Origin: Roseitalea sp.
GTDB taxonomy: Bacteria; Pseudomonadota; Alphaproteobacteria; Rhizobiales; Rhizobiaceae
NCBI GenBank assembly: GCA_017642895.1
Contig: JAEPON010000010.1
Coordinates: 62,001-126,000, forward strand
DNA: 64,000 bases
Reading direction: 5' to 3'
The position numbers and the translations under genes are program-made. The notes beneath the pieces are model-generated. The model saw only the letters and a program-made list of their open reading frames with translations, did not search any database and was not told the origin of the DNA. The stretch's first letter is position 1. Each line of letters opens with the position of its first letter. Positions 1 to 9,878 of the stretch are shown piece after piece.

Positions 1-590
1 TCACCGATGTCGCGATCTTCATGAGCGTCGGCATTGTCGGCGGAGCGGTGTTGCAATACCCGCTCGGCCATTTGTCTGACCGGTACGACCGGCGCACCGT
101 GCTCTTGTTCACAACGGCGGGCGCGGTGGCCGCCGGCCTGTTCCTGTCGCTCGGCGCGGGCACGGCGCCGCTCCTCAACTATCTGGGCATCTTCCTTTTC
201 GGCGCCTTCGCGCTGCCGCTCTATTCGCTGTCGGCGGCCCACGCCAACGATCACGCAAAACCGGGCGAACATGTGATGGTCGCGGCGGGCCTGATGTTCT
301 TTTTCTCGCTGGGCGCCTCGATCGGCCCCTACGCCTCGTCCGCCATCGTGCAGGCGTTCGGCCCCAATGCGCTCTTCACCTATACGAGCGTGGTCCATGG
401 CGCGCTGATCGCCGCCACCATCTGGCGCATGCGGGCGCGCGGGCCGGTGCCCGCCGATGCACGCGGGCCGTTCTCATGGCTGCTGCGCACCTCGCCGGTC
501 TTTACCCGGATGGCGCGCGGCAGCAACAGCACCGATGGCGAAAACGGTTCGACAAGCGGCGAGACCTCGGCTAAGGACCGGCACCCATGA
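1..590 (+). CDS. MFS transporter, C-terminal part (5' truncated by the window edge)
   Basis: The reading frame is open from the first bases, so the gene starts upstream; about 195 residues are visible. They show several hydrophobic membrane segments and the cytoplasmic loop GHLSDRYDRR, which matches MFS motif A (G-x3-D-R-x-G/R-R-[KR]). The last 50 residues are hydrophilic and rich in Ser, Thr, Asn and Gly, so the protein ends in a soluble tail. The arrangement resembles YcaD-like permeases, but the substrate cannot be inferred. The stop codon overlaps the start of the ribonuclease D gene as ATGA, indicating translational coupling. Confidence 0.8.
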   Translation, partial: TDVAIFMSVGIVGGAVLQYPLGHLSDRYDRRTVLLFTTAGAVAAGLFLSLGAGTAPLLNYLGIFLFGAFALPLYSLSAAHANDHAKPGEHVMVAAGLMFFFSLGASIGPYASSAIVQAFGPNALFTYTSVVHGALIAATIWRMRARGPVPADARGPFSWLLRTSPVFTRMARGSNSTDGENGSTSGETSAKDRHP

Positions 591-1792
591 CGGACAACCA
601 TGAATCAGCGCCCGAGCCGATCGTCACGACGGCGGCGCTTGAAGCGGTCTGCGCCCGCATGGCCGCCCACGATTACATCACGATCGACACCGAATTCGTT
701 CGCGAGACGACCTTCTGGCCGATCCTGTGCCTGATACAGATGGCCAGCGACGATGAAGCTGTGCTGATCGACCCGATGGCCGAAGGCATGGACCTTGCCC
801 CGCTTTTCGCGCTTCTGAACGATGAGAGCGTGATCAAGGTGTTTCACGCCGCGCGGCAGGATATCGAGATCTTCGTCAATCTCAGCGGCCATGTCCCGCA
901 TCCGATTTTTGACACGCAGGTCGCCGCGATGGTGCTCGGCTTCGGCGATGCGATCGCATACGACCAACTCGTCCGCCGCATTTCGGGCGCCCATATCGAC
1001 AAGACGTCGCGCTTCACCGACTGGGCACTGCGCCCATTGAGCGACAAGCAGCTTCACTACGCGCTGGCCGACGTTACCCATCTGCGCGATGCCTACAAGC
1101 GCCTGACGGAGATGCTCGACGAGCGCGGACGCGCCCATTGGGTGGCCGAGGAAATGGCTGTCCTGACCAGTCCGGACACATACGACATCAAGCCCGAGGA
1201 TGCCTGGAAGCGGCTGAAGATGCGCGTGCGCAAGCCCGCCGATCTGGCTGTCATGCAGCGGCTGGCGGCCTGGCGCGAGCGCCAGGCGCGCGAGCGCAAC
1301 GTGCCGCGCAACCGGGTTCTGAAGGACGATGCCATCTATGAAGCTGCCCAGCAGCAGCCGCGCGACGCGCGCGCCCTGTCGCGGCTGCGCACCATCCACA
1401 AGGGCATGGAGCGCTCGGCGGCGGGTGCCGCCATTCTGGACGCCGTGGCCGAGGTCGCCGCGCTCGACCGCGAAGACCTGCCCAAAGTGCCGCGCCCGCC
1501 GAACGCACCCGAAGGCGCGGGCGCCGCGGCCGATCTTCTCAAGGTTCTGCTCAAACTGACGGCGGAAAAGCACAATGTCGCGCAGCGGGTGATCGCCACG
1601 TCGGACCATCTCGACCAGATCGCTTCGCATGGCGAAAAGGCGGACGTGCCGGCCATGCATGGCTGGCGGCGCGAAATGTTCGGATCGGACGCGCTCAGGT
1701 TGTTGTCGGGCGAGATTTCACTGGGCTTCAGCGACCGGCGGATATCGACCGTCGATCTGACGGCGGATCGGCAATCGCCAGACCCACATTGA
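587..1792 (+). CDS. rnd: Ribonuclease D
   Basis: 3'-to-5' exoribonuclease that trims tRNA precursors in the cytoplasm. The 401-residue protein begins with a DEDD exonuclease domain: IDTEF near residue 34 carries the first Asp and Glu, a second block reads KVFHAARQDIEIF near residue 85, and YALADVTHL supplies the last motif. A C-terminal HRDC domain follows, with QRLAAWRERQARERNVPR near residue 223. Length and domain order are usual for alphaproteobacterial Rnd. ATG at 587 overlaps the stop of the transporter gene. The last 21 codons overlap the end of the exopolyphosphatase gene on the other strand. Confidence 0.93.
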   Translation: MTDNHESAPEPIVTTAALEAVCARMAAHDYITIDTEFVRETTFWPILCLIQMASDDEAVLIDPMAEGMDLAPLFALLNDESVIKVFHAARQDIEIFVNLSGHVPHPIFDTQVAAMVLGFGDAIAYDQLVRRISGAHIDKTSRFTDWALRPLSDKQLHYALADVTHLRDAYKRLTEMLDERGRAHWVAEEMAVLTSPDTYDIKPEDAWKRLKMRVRKPADLAVMQRLAAWRERQARERNVPRNRVLKDDAIYEAAQQQPRDARALSRLRTIHKGMERSAAGAAILDAVAEVAALDREDLPKVPRPPNAPEGAGAAADLLKVLLKLTAEKHNVAQRVIATSDHLDQIASHGEKADVPAMHGWRREMFGSDALRLLSGEISLGFSDRRISTVDLTADRQSPDPH

Positions 1793-3302
1793 CGCCGGTT
1801 ACCTTGCCAAGCTGGGACAGCCGCGCCTCGGGCCGTTCGCCGGCCAGGGCCGCCCGGTTGGCGGGCACGACAAGTTCCATCGCGCCGTCTTCGGTCTTGC
1901 GCCAGCGCAGATCGGCGATGACGCCGGGCATGGCCGCGGTGAAGAGATAGGCCACCCGCAAAAAGGCCCCAAGGCACTTGGCGCGCTGCCACATGCGCTC
2001 CGAGGTCAGCCTTCGGATTTCCGGCGCAAGACTTTCATTCTTCAGGCCCTCATAGCGGAAATAGTTGGCAAGGGCGATGAAGGCCCTGCCCTCATGGCTG
2101 ACCTGAATGAAGCTCGAATAGGCGATGATCGCCAGCGACTGCGCCGAGCGGTAGTCGGGGTGGGCCCGCCAGCCAATGTCTGCCAGCCGGCAGGCAGCAT
2201 CACGATAGCGCGCCTCATCGACCGTCTCGTCGATGCCGAAGGCGGCAAAACTGTCGGCCGTCCAGCGGGCCAGCTCGCGCGCATGGCGCGGCGAGCGCGA
2301 GCGCAGCACCGCCAGTTCGTCGGCTGCTTCCAGAAGGCCGTCGCGCCGGCGCATGTCCTTGTCGAGCTGGCCGAACAGATAGCCCTCGCGGACGCCAAGC
2401 GCCGAAAAGGCAATCGCCGAGGGCTTCATACGGCGGATGATCTCCAAAAGGACGACCGCGCCAAACGGCAGGAGCGCCCGGCGCGCCGAGGAAATGATGT
2501 GAATGCCCTTGAGCTTGTCGAGATCGGTGTCGATCAGCTTGCGCAGGAACTTCTGCGCCTGTTCGGGCGTGATCTGGTAGCCGTGGGTGACGCGCAGCGG
2601 ATAGCCCGTCTCCTCCATATGCAGCTTGGCGATGGCCCGCCATGTGCCGCCGACCGCGTAGAAGAGGCGCCCCTTGCAAGCATCGGCCATCTTCGAGCCG
2701 CCAATCAGCTTGCGCGCGATCTTCTCGGCGGCGCGTAGATCGCCGCCCGAGGCGTCCTGCAGCCGGATGCCGCCGAGCGGCAGCGTCACGCCGTCGCCAA
2801 TCTCCTGATCGCGGACGTCGACCATCTCGACACTGCCGCCGCCCAGATCGCCGGCAACGCCATCGGGAGCGCGAAAGGCGGAGATGACACCGAAGGCCGA
2901 ATAGCGCGCCTCTTCGGCGCCGGTCAGGATACGGATTTCGGCGCGCAGGATGGCCCGCGCCCGGCCGATGAAATCAGGACCGTTGTCCGCTTCGCGGGCG
3001 GCGGCGGTCGCCAGAACGTAAAGCGTTTCAACGCCCGCCTGATCGGCGAGCGCACGATAGCGGGTCAGCGCCGCAACCGCCCGTTCGACGGCTTCTTCGT
3101 CCATGCGGCCTGTCTGCGCGATGCCACGGCCAAGCCCGCAGGACACCTTTTCATTGAACAGGACCGCCGGCGCCCGAACCATGCCTTCATAGATGACGAT
3201 GCGAACCGAATTGGAGCCGATATCGACGACGCCGACCGGCGCGCGATTCTTGAGCCGGCCCTGGGCGTCTTCGGTTTCAATCATTGACCAGAGCCCTGTC
3301 AT
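1728..3302 (-). CDS. ppx: Exopolyphosphatase, Ppx/GppA family
   Basis: Releases phosphate from the ends of inorganic polyphosphate; related enzymes also hydrolyse pppGpp. The protein has 524 residues. The actin-like ATPase fold is shown by VGVVDIGSNSVRIVIYEG near residues 23-40 (phosphate 1 motif) and GDLGGGSVEMVDV near 151 (phosphate 2 motif). The C-terminal half is helical and of the type found in alphaproteobacterial Ppx. It lies 22 bp downstream of polyphosphate kinase on the same strand, so synthesis and breakdown of polyP are probably co-transcribed. A second Met seven codons in (3284) is an alternative start. Its 3' end overlaps rnd by 65 bp. Confidence 0.92.
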   Translation of the reverse strand: MTGLWSMIETEDAQGRLKNRAPVGVVDIGSNSVRIVIYEGMVRAPAVLFNEKVSCGLGRGIAQTGRMDEEAVERAVAALTRYRALADQAGVETLYVLATAAAREADNGPDFIGRARAILRAEIRILTGAEEARYSAFGVISAFRAPDGVAGDLGGGSVEMVDVRDQEIGDGVTLPLGGIRLQDASGGDLRAAEKIARKLIGGSKMADACKGRLFYAVGGTWRAIAKLHMEETGYPLRVTHGYQITPEQAQKFLRKLIDTDLDKLKGIHIISSARRALLPFGAVVLLEIIRRMKPSAIAFSALGVREGYLFGQLDKDMRRRDGLLEAADELAVLRSRSPRHARELARWTADSFAAFGIDETVDEARYRDAACRLADIGWRAHPDYRSAQSLAIIAYSSFIQVSHEGRAFIALANYFRYEGLKNESLAPEIRRLTSERMWQRAKCLGAFLRVAYLFTAAMPGVIADLRWRKTEDGAMELVVPANRAALAGERPEARLSQLGKVTGVNVGLAIADPPSDRRSISAGR

Positions 3303-3324
3303 CTCTCACCGGGATCAAAACGCG

Positions 3325-5547
3325 TCAACCGTCGTTTTGATCCCGTTTGCGGTGCGCGATCAATTGCGGCGCGGAAGATTTCAACGACTTTCCGCGACCC
3401 GAAAGGCTCGGATTGGTCATGAAATAGGTCTGCGCGTCAAATTCTTCCTCGTCGGGACCCGGTTCGATGCGCTGCGACCGGCCATTTTCCAGAACCTGGT
3501 AGCTCTGCTGGTTGTCGAGCATGTTGGCCAGCATGATCTGGCTGAGCACCTGTTCGTGCACGGTCTCGTTTTCGAGCGGCACGAGCGTTTCGACGCGGCG
3601 GTCGAGGTTGCGCGGCATCAGGTCGGCGGACCCCATATAGATGATCGCATCCTCGGACGGCAGGGCGTTGCCATTGCCGAAGCAATAGATGCGGCTGTGT
3701 TCGAGGAACCGGCCGACGATCGACTTGACGCGGATGTTCTCCGAAAGGCCCGGCACCTGCGGGCGCAGGCAACAGATGCCGCGCACGACGAGATCGATCT
3801 CGACGCCGGCGGCGCTGGCCTCGTAGAGCGCGTCGATCAGATGGCCGTCGACCAGCGAGTTCATCTTCATCCAGATGCCGGCCGGCCGGCCCTCTCGCGC
3901 GTGCGCCGTTTCAGCCTCGATCAGGCCGACCAGACGGTCACGCATGTGCATCGGCGAGACGGCGAGGCGCATGTCCTCGGGCGGATCGGCATAGGAGGTG
4001 ATGAAGTTGAAGACCTGCGCCACATCGTGGGCGTGCACCGGGTCCGTGGTGAAGTAGGAAAGGTCCGTATAGATCTTCGCCGTGATCGGATGATAATTCC
4101 CGGTGCCCAGATGCACATAGGAGCGCAGCCCGTTTTCCTCGCGCCGCACGACCAGCGACATCTTGGCGTGCGTCTTCAGTTCAACGAAGCCGAACACCAC
4201 CTGCACGCCGGCCCGCTCGAGATCGCGGGCCCAGCGAATGTTGGCCTCCTCGTCAAAGCGCGCCTTGAGCTCGACAAGGGCGGTCACCGATTTGCCCGCT
4301 TCTGCGGCATCCATCAGGGCGCGGACGATCGGGCTGTTGTTGGAGGTCCGGTACAGCGTCTGCTTGATGGCGATCACGTCCGGGTCGGCGGCGGCCTGAC
4401 GCAGGAACTGGACGACCACATCGAAGCTCTCATAGGGATGATGGACGAGAATGTCCTTCTGTCCGATCGCGGCGAGGCAATCGCCATTATGCTCGCGGAT
4501 GCGTTCGGGAAAGCGCGCCGTATAGGGCGCATAGAGCAGATCGTCGCGCGGCACCTTGACGATCTCCGAGACGGTGGTGAGCGCCAGAATGCCCGGCTGG
4601 ACCGAAACGCGCGCTTCGGGAACGCCCAGTTCGTGCGCCACGAATTCGCGCAGCGTGCGCGGCATTTCATGGTCGAACTCGATGCGGATGACCTGCCCGC
4701 GGCGGCGACGCTTGAGCGCGCTCTCGAAAAACCGGACCAGGTCCTCGGCCTCTTCCTCCACCTCCAGATCGCTGTCGCGGATGATGCGGAACGTCCCCTG
4801 TCCGCGAATCTCATAGCCCGGATAGAGCTGCGCGATGTAGAGGCCGACAATGTCTTCAAGCGAGATGAAGCGGAATTTCGGCGCCTCGGTGGGCAGCGCG
4901 ACGAAGCGCTTGAGGGCGGTCGGCAGGCGCAAAAGCGCGTTCATGACCTTCTTGGTCGTGCGGTTGACCAGTTGCAGCGCGATCGAAAAGCCAAGGTTCG
5001 GGATGAACGGGAACGGATGCGCCGGATCAATGGACAGCGGCGTCAGCACCGGAAAGATCGTTTGCAGGAACTCGTCCTCGAGCCAGTCGCGATCGGCGTC
5101 CGACAGGCTCTCGGCCCGGACGATGTCGATGCCGGCCCCGGCCATCTCCTCGCGCAGTTCGGACAGGACGACCTGCTGCTCGGTCTGAAGGCGGGCGATC
5201 TCCTCGAGCACCATGTCGAGCTGATCTTCGGGCGTCCGCCCGTCGACGGAGCGTTCGGACACGCCTTCACGCACCTGCCCGGCAAGGCCGGCGACACGGA
5301 CCATGAAGAACTCGTCCAGATTGGCCGCCGAAATCGACAGGAACCGCAGACGTTCGAGCAGCGGCTGGCGCTCGTTGCGCGCCTCGTCCAGCACGCGCCA
5401 GTTGAACTGCAGCCAGGAGAATTCGCGATTGATGAAGCGCGACGGATCGTCCATGGCGATCATTGCCACTGGCGATGTCGGCGCGCCGTGCACCTCGCCT
5501 TCATTTTCGTAGTTGGCGGCGACCTCCTGAAGGTCCGTCTTGTCCAT
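3325..5547 (-). CDS. ppk1: Polyphosphate kinase 1
   Basis: Makes polyphosphate reversibly from ATP. 740 residues from the chosen ATG at 5547. An in-frame TTG 15 codons upstream would add a tail with no family look, so the ATG is preferred. The N-terminal domain shows [20 protein letters not shown] near residue 37. The autophosphorylated histidine lies in [10 protein letters not shown] (His460), followed by HLGTGNYHP near 479. Length agrees with PPK1 (about 690-740). It sits 89 bp after hdaA and 22 bp before ppx, giving an hda-ppk-ppx order on one strand. Confidence 0.95.
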   Translation of the reverse strand: MDKTDLQEVAANYENEGEVHGAPTSPVAMIAMDDPSRFINREFSWLQFNWRVLDEARNERQPLLERLRFLSISAANLDEFFMVRVAGLAGQVREGVSERSVDGRTPEDQLDMVLEEIARLQTEQQVVLSELREEMAGAGIDIVRAESLSDADRDWLEDEFLQTIFPVLTPLSIDPAHPFPFIPNLGFSIALQLVNRTTKKVMNALLRLPTALKRFVALPTEAPKFRFISLEDIVGLYIAQLYPGYEIRGQGTFRIIRDSDLEVEEEAEDLVRFFESALKRRRRGQVIRIEFDHEMPRTLREFVAHELGVPEARVSVQPGILALTTVSEIVKVPRDDLLYAPYTARFPERIREHNGDCLAAIGQKDILVHHPYESFDVVVQFLRQAAADPDVIAIKQTLYRTSNNSPIVRALMDAAEAGKSVTALVELKARFDEEANIRWARDLERAGVQVVFGFVELKTHAKMSLVVRREENGLRSYVHLGTGNYHPITAKIYTDLSYFTTDPVHAHDVAQVFNFITSYADPPEDMRLAVSPMHMRDRLVGLIEAETAHAREGRPAGIWMKMNSLVDGHLIDALYEASAAGVEIDLVVRGICCLRPQVPGLSENIRVKSIVGRFLEHSRIYCFGNGNALPSEDAIIYMGSADLMPRNLDRRVETLVPLENETVHEQVLSQIMLANMLDNQQSYQVLENGRSQRIEPGPDEEEFDAQTYFMTNPSLSGRGKSLKSSAPQLIAHRKRDQNDG

Positions 5548-5636
5548 TGTCGTGCGTGTCCTCACCGATTCCGGGGCCTGCCTAATCCACAATTACCACG
5601 ATTTGGTGACAGGGCGAGCGCTTCGCCCGATCATGC

Positions 5637-6335
5637 TTAAAGACCGAGGCCGGGCTGGTCCCGGTCCCCAAGATCATGCAGCACTTCGGCCGCCAGCGGT
5701 CGCGTGATCGACATCTTGCGGGCGAGCGCCAATTCATCCAGCCGGACGACGATGTCGGCGAGCGAAGACAGGGAGCGTTCGAGACGCGGCAGCAGATAGG
5801 CGACGACGGCCGGATCGACGGCAACCTGCCGGTCCGCGAACAGCTTGACCGCCACCGCGCGCAACAGATCGTCGTCTGGCAGGCCGAGGTTGGCGACCGT
5901 GGCGGCACGGAAGCGCGATGTGAGATCCGGCGTCGCAAGGGGCCAGCCCGATGGCGCGGTTTCGGCGGTGATCAGGATCGAGCCACCCGCGCCGCGCACC
6001 GCGTTCAGAAGATGAAAGAACGCCGCCTCGTCGAGCCCGTCCGGCATCAGCCCGTCGCACAGGACCGGCGTGGCCGCCTGCGCAGCATCAAGATCGGACG
6101 GCGAGGGCCGCTGCGGGTCGGCCAGCATGTGCGCGCCTGACACCGATTGCCAGACGCTGGCCAAATGCGTCTTGCCGCTGCCCGGACCGCCGGTGATCAC
6201 GGCAAAGGGCGATGCCCAGGCCGGCCAGCGATCGACCAGCGCGGCAGCATCGCGATTGGCGCCGGTGACGATCAGATCCTCGCGCGTCAAAGACGGCGCG
6301 TGCGCCAGATCAAGCAGCATCTGTCGGTCGGCCAT
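5637..6335 (-). CDS. hdaA: DnaA-related regulatory ATPase HdaA
   Basis: Small AAA+ protein related to domain III of DnaA. Known homologues (Hda in E. coli, HdaA in Caulobacter) act with the sliding clamp to stimulate ATP hydrolysis by DnaA and stop re-initiation. The 232-residue protein has a Walker A site GGPGSGKTH at residues 49-57. The Walker B region, PVLCDGLMPDGLDE, is weak, and the DnaA DNA-binding domain IV is absent. The N-terminal MADRQMLLDL is a plausible clamp-binding QxxLxL-type motif (QMLLDL), which supports Hda over DnaA. Located between perM and ppk on the same strand. Confidence 0.85.
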   Translation of the reverse strand: MADRQMLLDLAHAPSLTREDLIVTGANRDAAALVDRWPAWASPFAVITGGPGSGKTHLASVWQSVSGAHMLADPQRPSPSDLDAAQAATPVLCDGLMPDGLDEAAFFHLLNAVRGAGGSILITAETAPSGWPLATPDLTSRFRAATVANLGLPDDDLLRAVAVKLFADRQVAVDPAVVAYLLPRLERSLSSLADIVVRLDELALARKMSITRPLAAEVLHDLGDRDQPGLGL

Positions 6336-6359
6336 GACTGTCCCATCATCGCGTCCGGG

Positions 6360-7463
6360 CTATTGGCCCTGATCTTCGGATGATCCCACATACAGGTCGG
6401 AGTCCAGATAGCGGCGCACGGCGAAGCGCACCAGAACACCGACGGCGGCGGCTGCCGGCACGGCGATCAGCATGCCTGTGAAGCCCAACAGCGAACCGAA
6501 GGCAAAAAGGGCGAACATCAGCCAGACCGGGTGCAGGCCGACACTGTCGCCAACCAGCTTTGGCTGGAGGATGTTGCCCTCCACGGCCTGCCCGCCGAAA
6601 AAGATGGCGGCGACGACCGCGATCATGATGAAATCGGGCCAGAACTGGACCAGCGCGACGCCGATGGAAAGAACCAGCCCGACGAGCGAACCCACATAGG
6701 GAACAAAGCTGATCAGGCCGGCGAACAGGCCGATCAGCAGGCCGAAATTGAGGCCAGCGATGGTCAGCGCGATCGCATAGAAAAGGCCTAGGATCAGACA
6801 GACAGTGCCCTGCCCCCGGATGAAGCCGGCAATCGCTTCATCCACATCGCGGCTGATCTCGCGCACGGTCTCCACATGGTCGCGCGGGATGCAGTCATCG
6901 ATACGGGCGATCATCCGGTCCCAGTCGAGCAGCATGTAGAAGGCGACAACCGGGGTCACCACGAACAGGCCGACAATGTTCAAGAGCGCCAAGCCGGACG
7001 ACCAGATGCCCTGTGCGATGCCGGTCAGGAAGCTCGCGCTCTGCGCCAGAACCTGGTCGAGGCCGGCGGGCAACTGGCCCGATTCAAGGTCGACCAATCC
7101 GTTCAGCCAGCTCACATCGATGGGCAACGCAGCGGCAAGTTCGCGAATGCGGGTCAGATAGTCGGGCAGGCGATCGACGAACTCTATGAGCTGGGTGGCC
7201 AGGACCGGCACGATGACCAGGAGCGCCAGCGCAAAGACAAGCACGAACAGCGCCAGGATCAGCGATGTCGCAGCAAGGCGCGACAGGCCGCGCCGCTCGA
7301 AGAAATCGGCGACCGGATCGAGAAAATAGGCCAGCGCAAGGCCGGCGAGAAAGGGCAGCAGGATGGACCGGAACACATAGAGAAACGCGATCATCACGGC
7401 GAGCGCACCGAGCCAGAAGAAGGCCTGGCGGCGCAGCGTACGCGTCGAGATATGCTCGCTCAT
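6360..7463 (-). CDS. AI-2E family transporter (PerM-type permease)
   Basis: Integral inner-membrane protein of 367 residues, member of the PerM/AI-2E exporter family, whose substrates are mostly unproven. About eight hydrophobic segments are visible: a pair near residues 15-60, and a run in the second half including a Gly-rich stretch GLLIGLFAGLISFVPYVG that is typical of the family. The frame stays open far upstream, but ATG at 7463 (MSEHISTRTLRRQ) overlaps the stop of the preceding phosphatidyltransferase gene as ATGA and gives the family's usual length. hdaA follows 24 bp downstream, so an operon is likely. Confidence 0.88.
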   Translation of the reverse strand: MSEHISTRTLRRQAFFWLGALAVMIAFLYVFRSILLPFLAGLALAYFLDPVADFFERRGLSRLAATSLILALFVLVFALALLVIVPVLATQLIEFVDRLPDYLTRIRELAAALPIDVSWLNGLVDLESGQLPAGLDQVLAQSASFLTGIAQGIWSSGLALLNIVGLFVVTPVVAFYMLLDWDRMIARIDDCIPRDHVETVREISRDVDEAIAGFIRGQGTVCLILGLFYAIALTIAGLNFGLLIGLFAGLISFVPYVGSLVGLVLSIGVALVQFWPDFIMIAVVAAIFFGGQAVEGNILQPKLVGDSVGLHPVWLMFALFAFGSLLGFTGMLIAVPAAAAVGVLVRFAVRRYLDSDLYVGSSEDQGQ

Positions 7464-8038
7464 CTGGTATATCCGCCTTGACCCATGTGCCGCACGAACA
7501 CCACGCCATAGGTGGCAAAGGAGGCCAAGGTCAAGACGGCGGTGGCCCAGACGAGCACGGTGATCGCGATCGCTGCGGCAACGGAAAACGCATTGGCGCC
7601 CAGGACAAGCGCGATCAGCGCGATCTGTGCCGCCGTGGTCGCTTTGGACACCATCATCGGCCGAATGGTCAGCGGTTTGCCGCGCCATTGCGCGATCCCG
7701 ACGCCAGCAAGGATCAGCACATCCCGCACGACGGCGAGCGCGACCAGCCAGAACGGCACCAGCCCGCTCGCGGCGAGAAGAACGAAGGCGGTCACCAGAA
7801 GCGCCTTGTCGGCGACCGGATCGAGCCAGGCGCCGAGCACCGAGCCCTGATCGAACCAGCGCGCGACGATGCCGTCGACCGCGTCGGACAGGCCGGCCAC
7901 GATGAAGAGCCAGAACGCGGCCATCCACTGGCCGTTCACCATCAGCCAGCCGAACAGCGGCACCGCCGCGATCCGCGCCAGCGTGATCGCGTTGGGAACC
8001 GTCAAAAGGACCGGTGCTGCCGGATCATGATGCGTCAT
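7460..8038 (-). CDS. CDP-alcohol phosphatidyltransferase family protein
   Basis: Membrane enzyme of 192 residues that transfers a phosphatidyl group from CDP-diacylglycerol to an alcohol. The signature D-x2-D-G-x2-A-R-x8-G-x3-D-x3-D is complete: DAVDGIVAR at residues 52-60, then G69, D73 and D77. The remaining sequence forms about five hydrophobic helices. Phosphatidylglycerophosphate synthase is the nearest look, but the window holds a better pgsA candidate at 17464-18060, so this may be a paralogue using another alcohol (for example in cardiolipin synthesis). First gene of the 8038-1728 run. Confidence 0.85.
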   Translation of the reverse strand: MTHHDPAAPVLLTVPNAITLARIAAVPLFGWLMVNGQWMAAFWLFIVAGLSDAVDGIVARWFDQGSVLGAWLDPVADKALLVTAFVLLAASGLVPFWLVALAVVRDVLILAGVGIAQWRGKPLTIRPMMVSKATTAAQIALIALVLGANAFSVAAAIAITVLVWATAVLTLASFATYGVVFVRHMGQGGYTR

Positions 8039-8205
8039 GACTTACATATGGCCGAGTGGCGCGGCCGTTCCAAGGCGGTCGGCGTTCGAATTCAGCTGGC
8101 ATAGGGCGCCGATTTTCTGTGGCTGCGACCGGATGGGGCGTGGCATCGCCGGGGTCAATGCCATAAGAGCGCGATCAGTTGAACGACGAACGAGACGAGC
8201 ATCCG

Positions 8206-9291
8206 ATGAACGATATCGACAAGGCCGATGCATCCAACGGGCTGACCTATGCGGATGCCGGTGTCGATATCGATGCGGGCAATGCGCTGGTCGATGCGAT
8301 CAAGCCGCTGGTTCGCTCCACCGCAAGGCCCGGCGCGGACGGGGCCATCGGCGGGTTCGGCGGCCTGTTCGACCTGAAGGCTGCGGGCTTTTCCGATCCG
8401 GTGCTGGTTGCGGCCAATGACGGCGTTGGCACAAAGCTCAAGCTCGCCATCGACACCGGAATTCACGACACGGTCGGCATCGATCTGGTGGCCATGTGCG
8501 TCAACGATCTTGTGGTTCAGGGCGCCGAGCCGCTGTTCTTTCTCGACTATTTGGCCACCGGCGCGCTCGATGTCGCGCAGGGCACGGCCATTGTCGATGG
8601 CATCGCCGAGGGCTGCAGAAGGGGCGGATGCGCGCTGATCGGCGGCGAGACGGCGGAGATGCCGGGCATGTATGCGGGCGGCGACTATGATCTGGCCGGG
8701 TTCGCCGTGGGCGCGGCCGAGCGTGGCACGCTGCTGCCGCGGCAGGACATGAAACCGGGCGATGTCCTGTTGGGCCTTGCCTCCTCGGGCGTTCATTCCA
8801 ACGGCTTTTCGCTGGTCCGGCGCATCGTGGAGATGTCCGGCACCGGTTTGGCCGACGCTGCCCCGTTTGATGCCGACCGGACACTGGGCGCTGAATTGCT
8901 CGAGCCGACACGCATCTATGTCAAACCGCTTCTGGCGGCGATCCGCAAAACCGATGCCGTTCGTGCCCTTGCCCACATCACGGGTGGCGGGCTGACCGAA
9001 AACCTGCCGCGCGTGCTGCCCGAGGCGCTTTCGGCGGAGATCGACCTTGGTGCCATCACCGTGCCGCCGGTCTTTTGCTGGCTGGCCAGCACGGGCGGCG
9101 TGCGGGCCGAAGAGATGCTGCGCACCTTCAATTGCGGTGTCGGCACGGTGGTCGTCGCCGATGCGGACAGGGCCGAGGCGGTCGCAACCGCGCTTGCCGA
9201 TGAAGGCGAAACCGTCATGGAGATCGGGCGGCTGGTGCCGCGCGACGAGGCCGCAACCGCCGTCCGCTATCACGGGACGCTGGCCCTGTGA
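8206..9291 (+). CDS. purM: Phosphoribosylformylglycinamidine cyclo-ligase (AIR synthetase)
   Basis: Fifth step of purine synthesis: closes FGAM to aminoimidazole ribotide using ATP. ATG at 8206 gives 361 residues starting [20 protein letters not shown], and the [13 protein letters not shown] block is the typical PurM start. Further motifs are [14 protein letters not shown] near residue 77 and [20 protein letters not shown] in the ATP-binding core. A TTG nine codons upstream is also in frame but lacks a good ribosome site. The stop overlaps the purN start as GTGA, so the two are coupled. Divergent from the phosphatidyltransferase gene, with a 167-bp gap holding no other gene. Confidence 0.95.
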   Translation: MNDIDKADASNGLTYADAGVDIDAGNALVDAIKPLVRSTARPGADGAIGGFGGLFDLKAAGFSDPVLVAANDGVGTKLKLAIDTGIHDTVGIDLVAMCVNDLVVQGAEPLFFLDYLATGALDVAQGTAIVDGIAEGCRRGGCALIGGETAEMPGMYAGGDYDLAGFAVGAAERGTLLPRQDMKPGDVLLGLASSGVHSNGFSLVRRIVEMSGTGLADAAPFDADRTLGAELLEPTRIYVKPLLAAIRKTDAVRALAHITGGGLTENLPRVLPEALSAEIDLGAITVPPVFCWLASTGGVRAEEMLRTFNCGVGTVVVADADRAEAVATALADEGETVMEIGRLVPRDEAATAVRYHGTLAL

Positions 9292-9878
9292 CCAGCGACG
9301 GCAAACGCCGTGTCGCGATACTGATTTCCGGGCGCGGATCGAACATGGAGGCGCTGGCCGACGCCTGCGCGGCCAACGATTATCCCGCCATGATCGTCGG
9401 CGTGCTCACGGATCGGGCCGGTGCCGGCGGGCTTACCGTTGCAGCGCAACGCGGCATCGCGACCGCTGCCCTGCCCCGCGCCGAATTCGCCGACAAGGCC
9501 GCCCATGAGGCGGCCATCGGTGACCAGTTGCGTGCCTGGAACGCCGAGTTTGTGTGCCTTGCCGGCTTCATGCGGCTTCTCAGCGCCCACTTCCTGGCGC
9601 CCTGGCAGGGCCGGATCATCAACATCCATCCCTCGCTGCTGCCGCGCCACAAGGGGCTCGACACCCATGCCCGCGCGCTGGCGGCGGGCGACGCCGAACA
9701 TGGCTGTTCGGTGCACCATGTCACGGCCGGCATGGATGAGGGGCCGGTGATCGCGCAGGCCCGTGTGCCGGTGCTGTCCGGCGACACTCCGGACACGCTC
9801 GCCGCGCGCGTTCTGGCCGAGGAGCACCGGCTCTATCCCGAAGCGCTGAGGATGCTGATCGAGCAGACCGCGCGATGA
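9288..9878 (+). CDS. purN: Phosphoribosylglycinamide formyltransferase
   Basis: Third purine step: formylates GAR using 10-formyl-tetrahydrofolate. 196 residues, starting with GTG at 9288 inside the purM stop. [16 protein letters not shown] forms the nucleotide-binding start. [16 protein letters not shown] carries the catalytic Asn-x-His pair, and the conserved Asp lies in [10 protein letters not shown]. Length is normal. The stop overlaps the rlmJ start as ATGA. Confidence 0.95.
   Translation: MTSDGKRRVAILISGRGSNMEALADACAANDYPAMIVGVLTDRAGAGGLTVAAQRGIATAALPRAEFADKAAHEAAIGDQLRAWNAEFVCLAGFMRLLSAHFLAPWQGRIINIHPSLLPRHKGLDTHARALAAGDAEHGCSVHHVTAGMDEGPVIAQARVPVLSGDTPDTLAARVLAEEHRLYPEALRMLIEQTAR

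Noticed and set aside
3193..5640. 815-codon open frame on the plus strand
   Set aside because: Lies antisense to polyphosphate kinase, whose motifs are complete. Long mirror frames are common in high-GC DNA; the product has no domain and an unnatural His/Arg/Asp composition.
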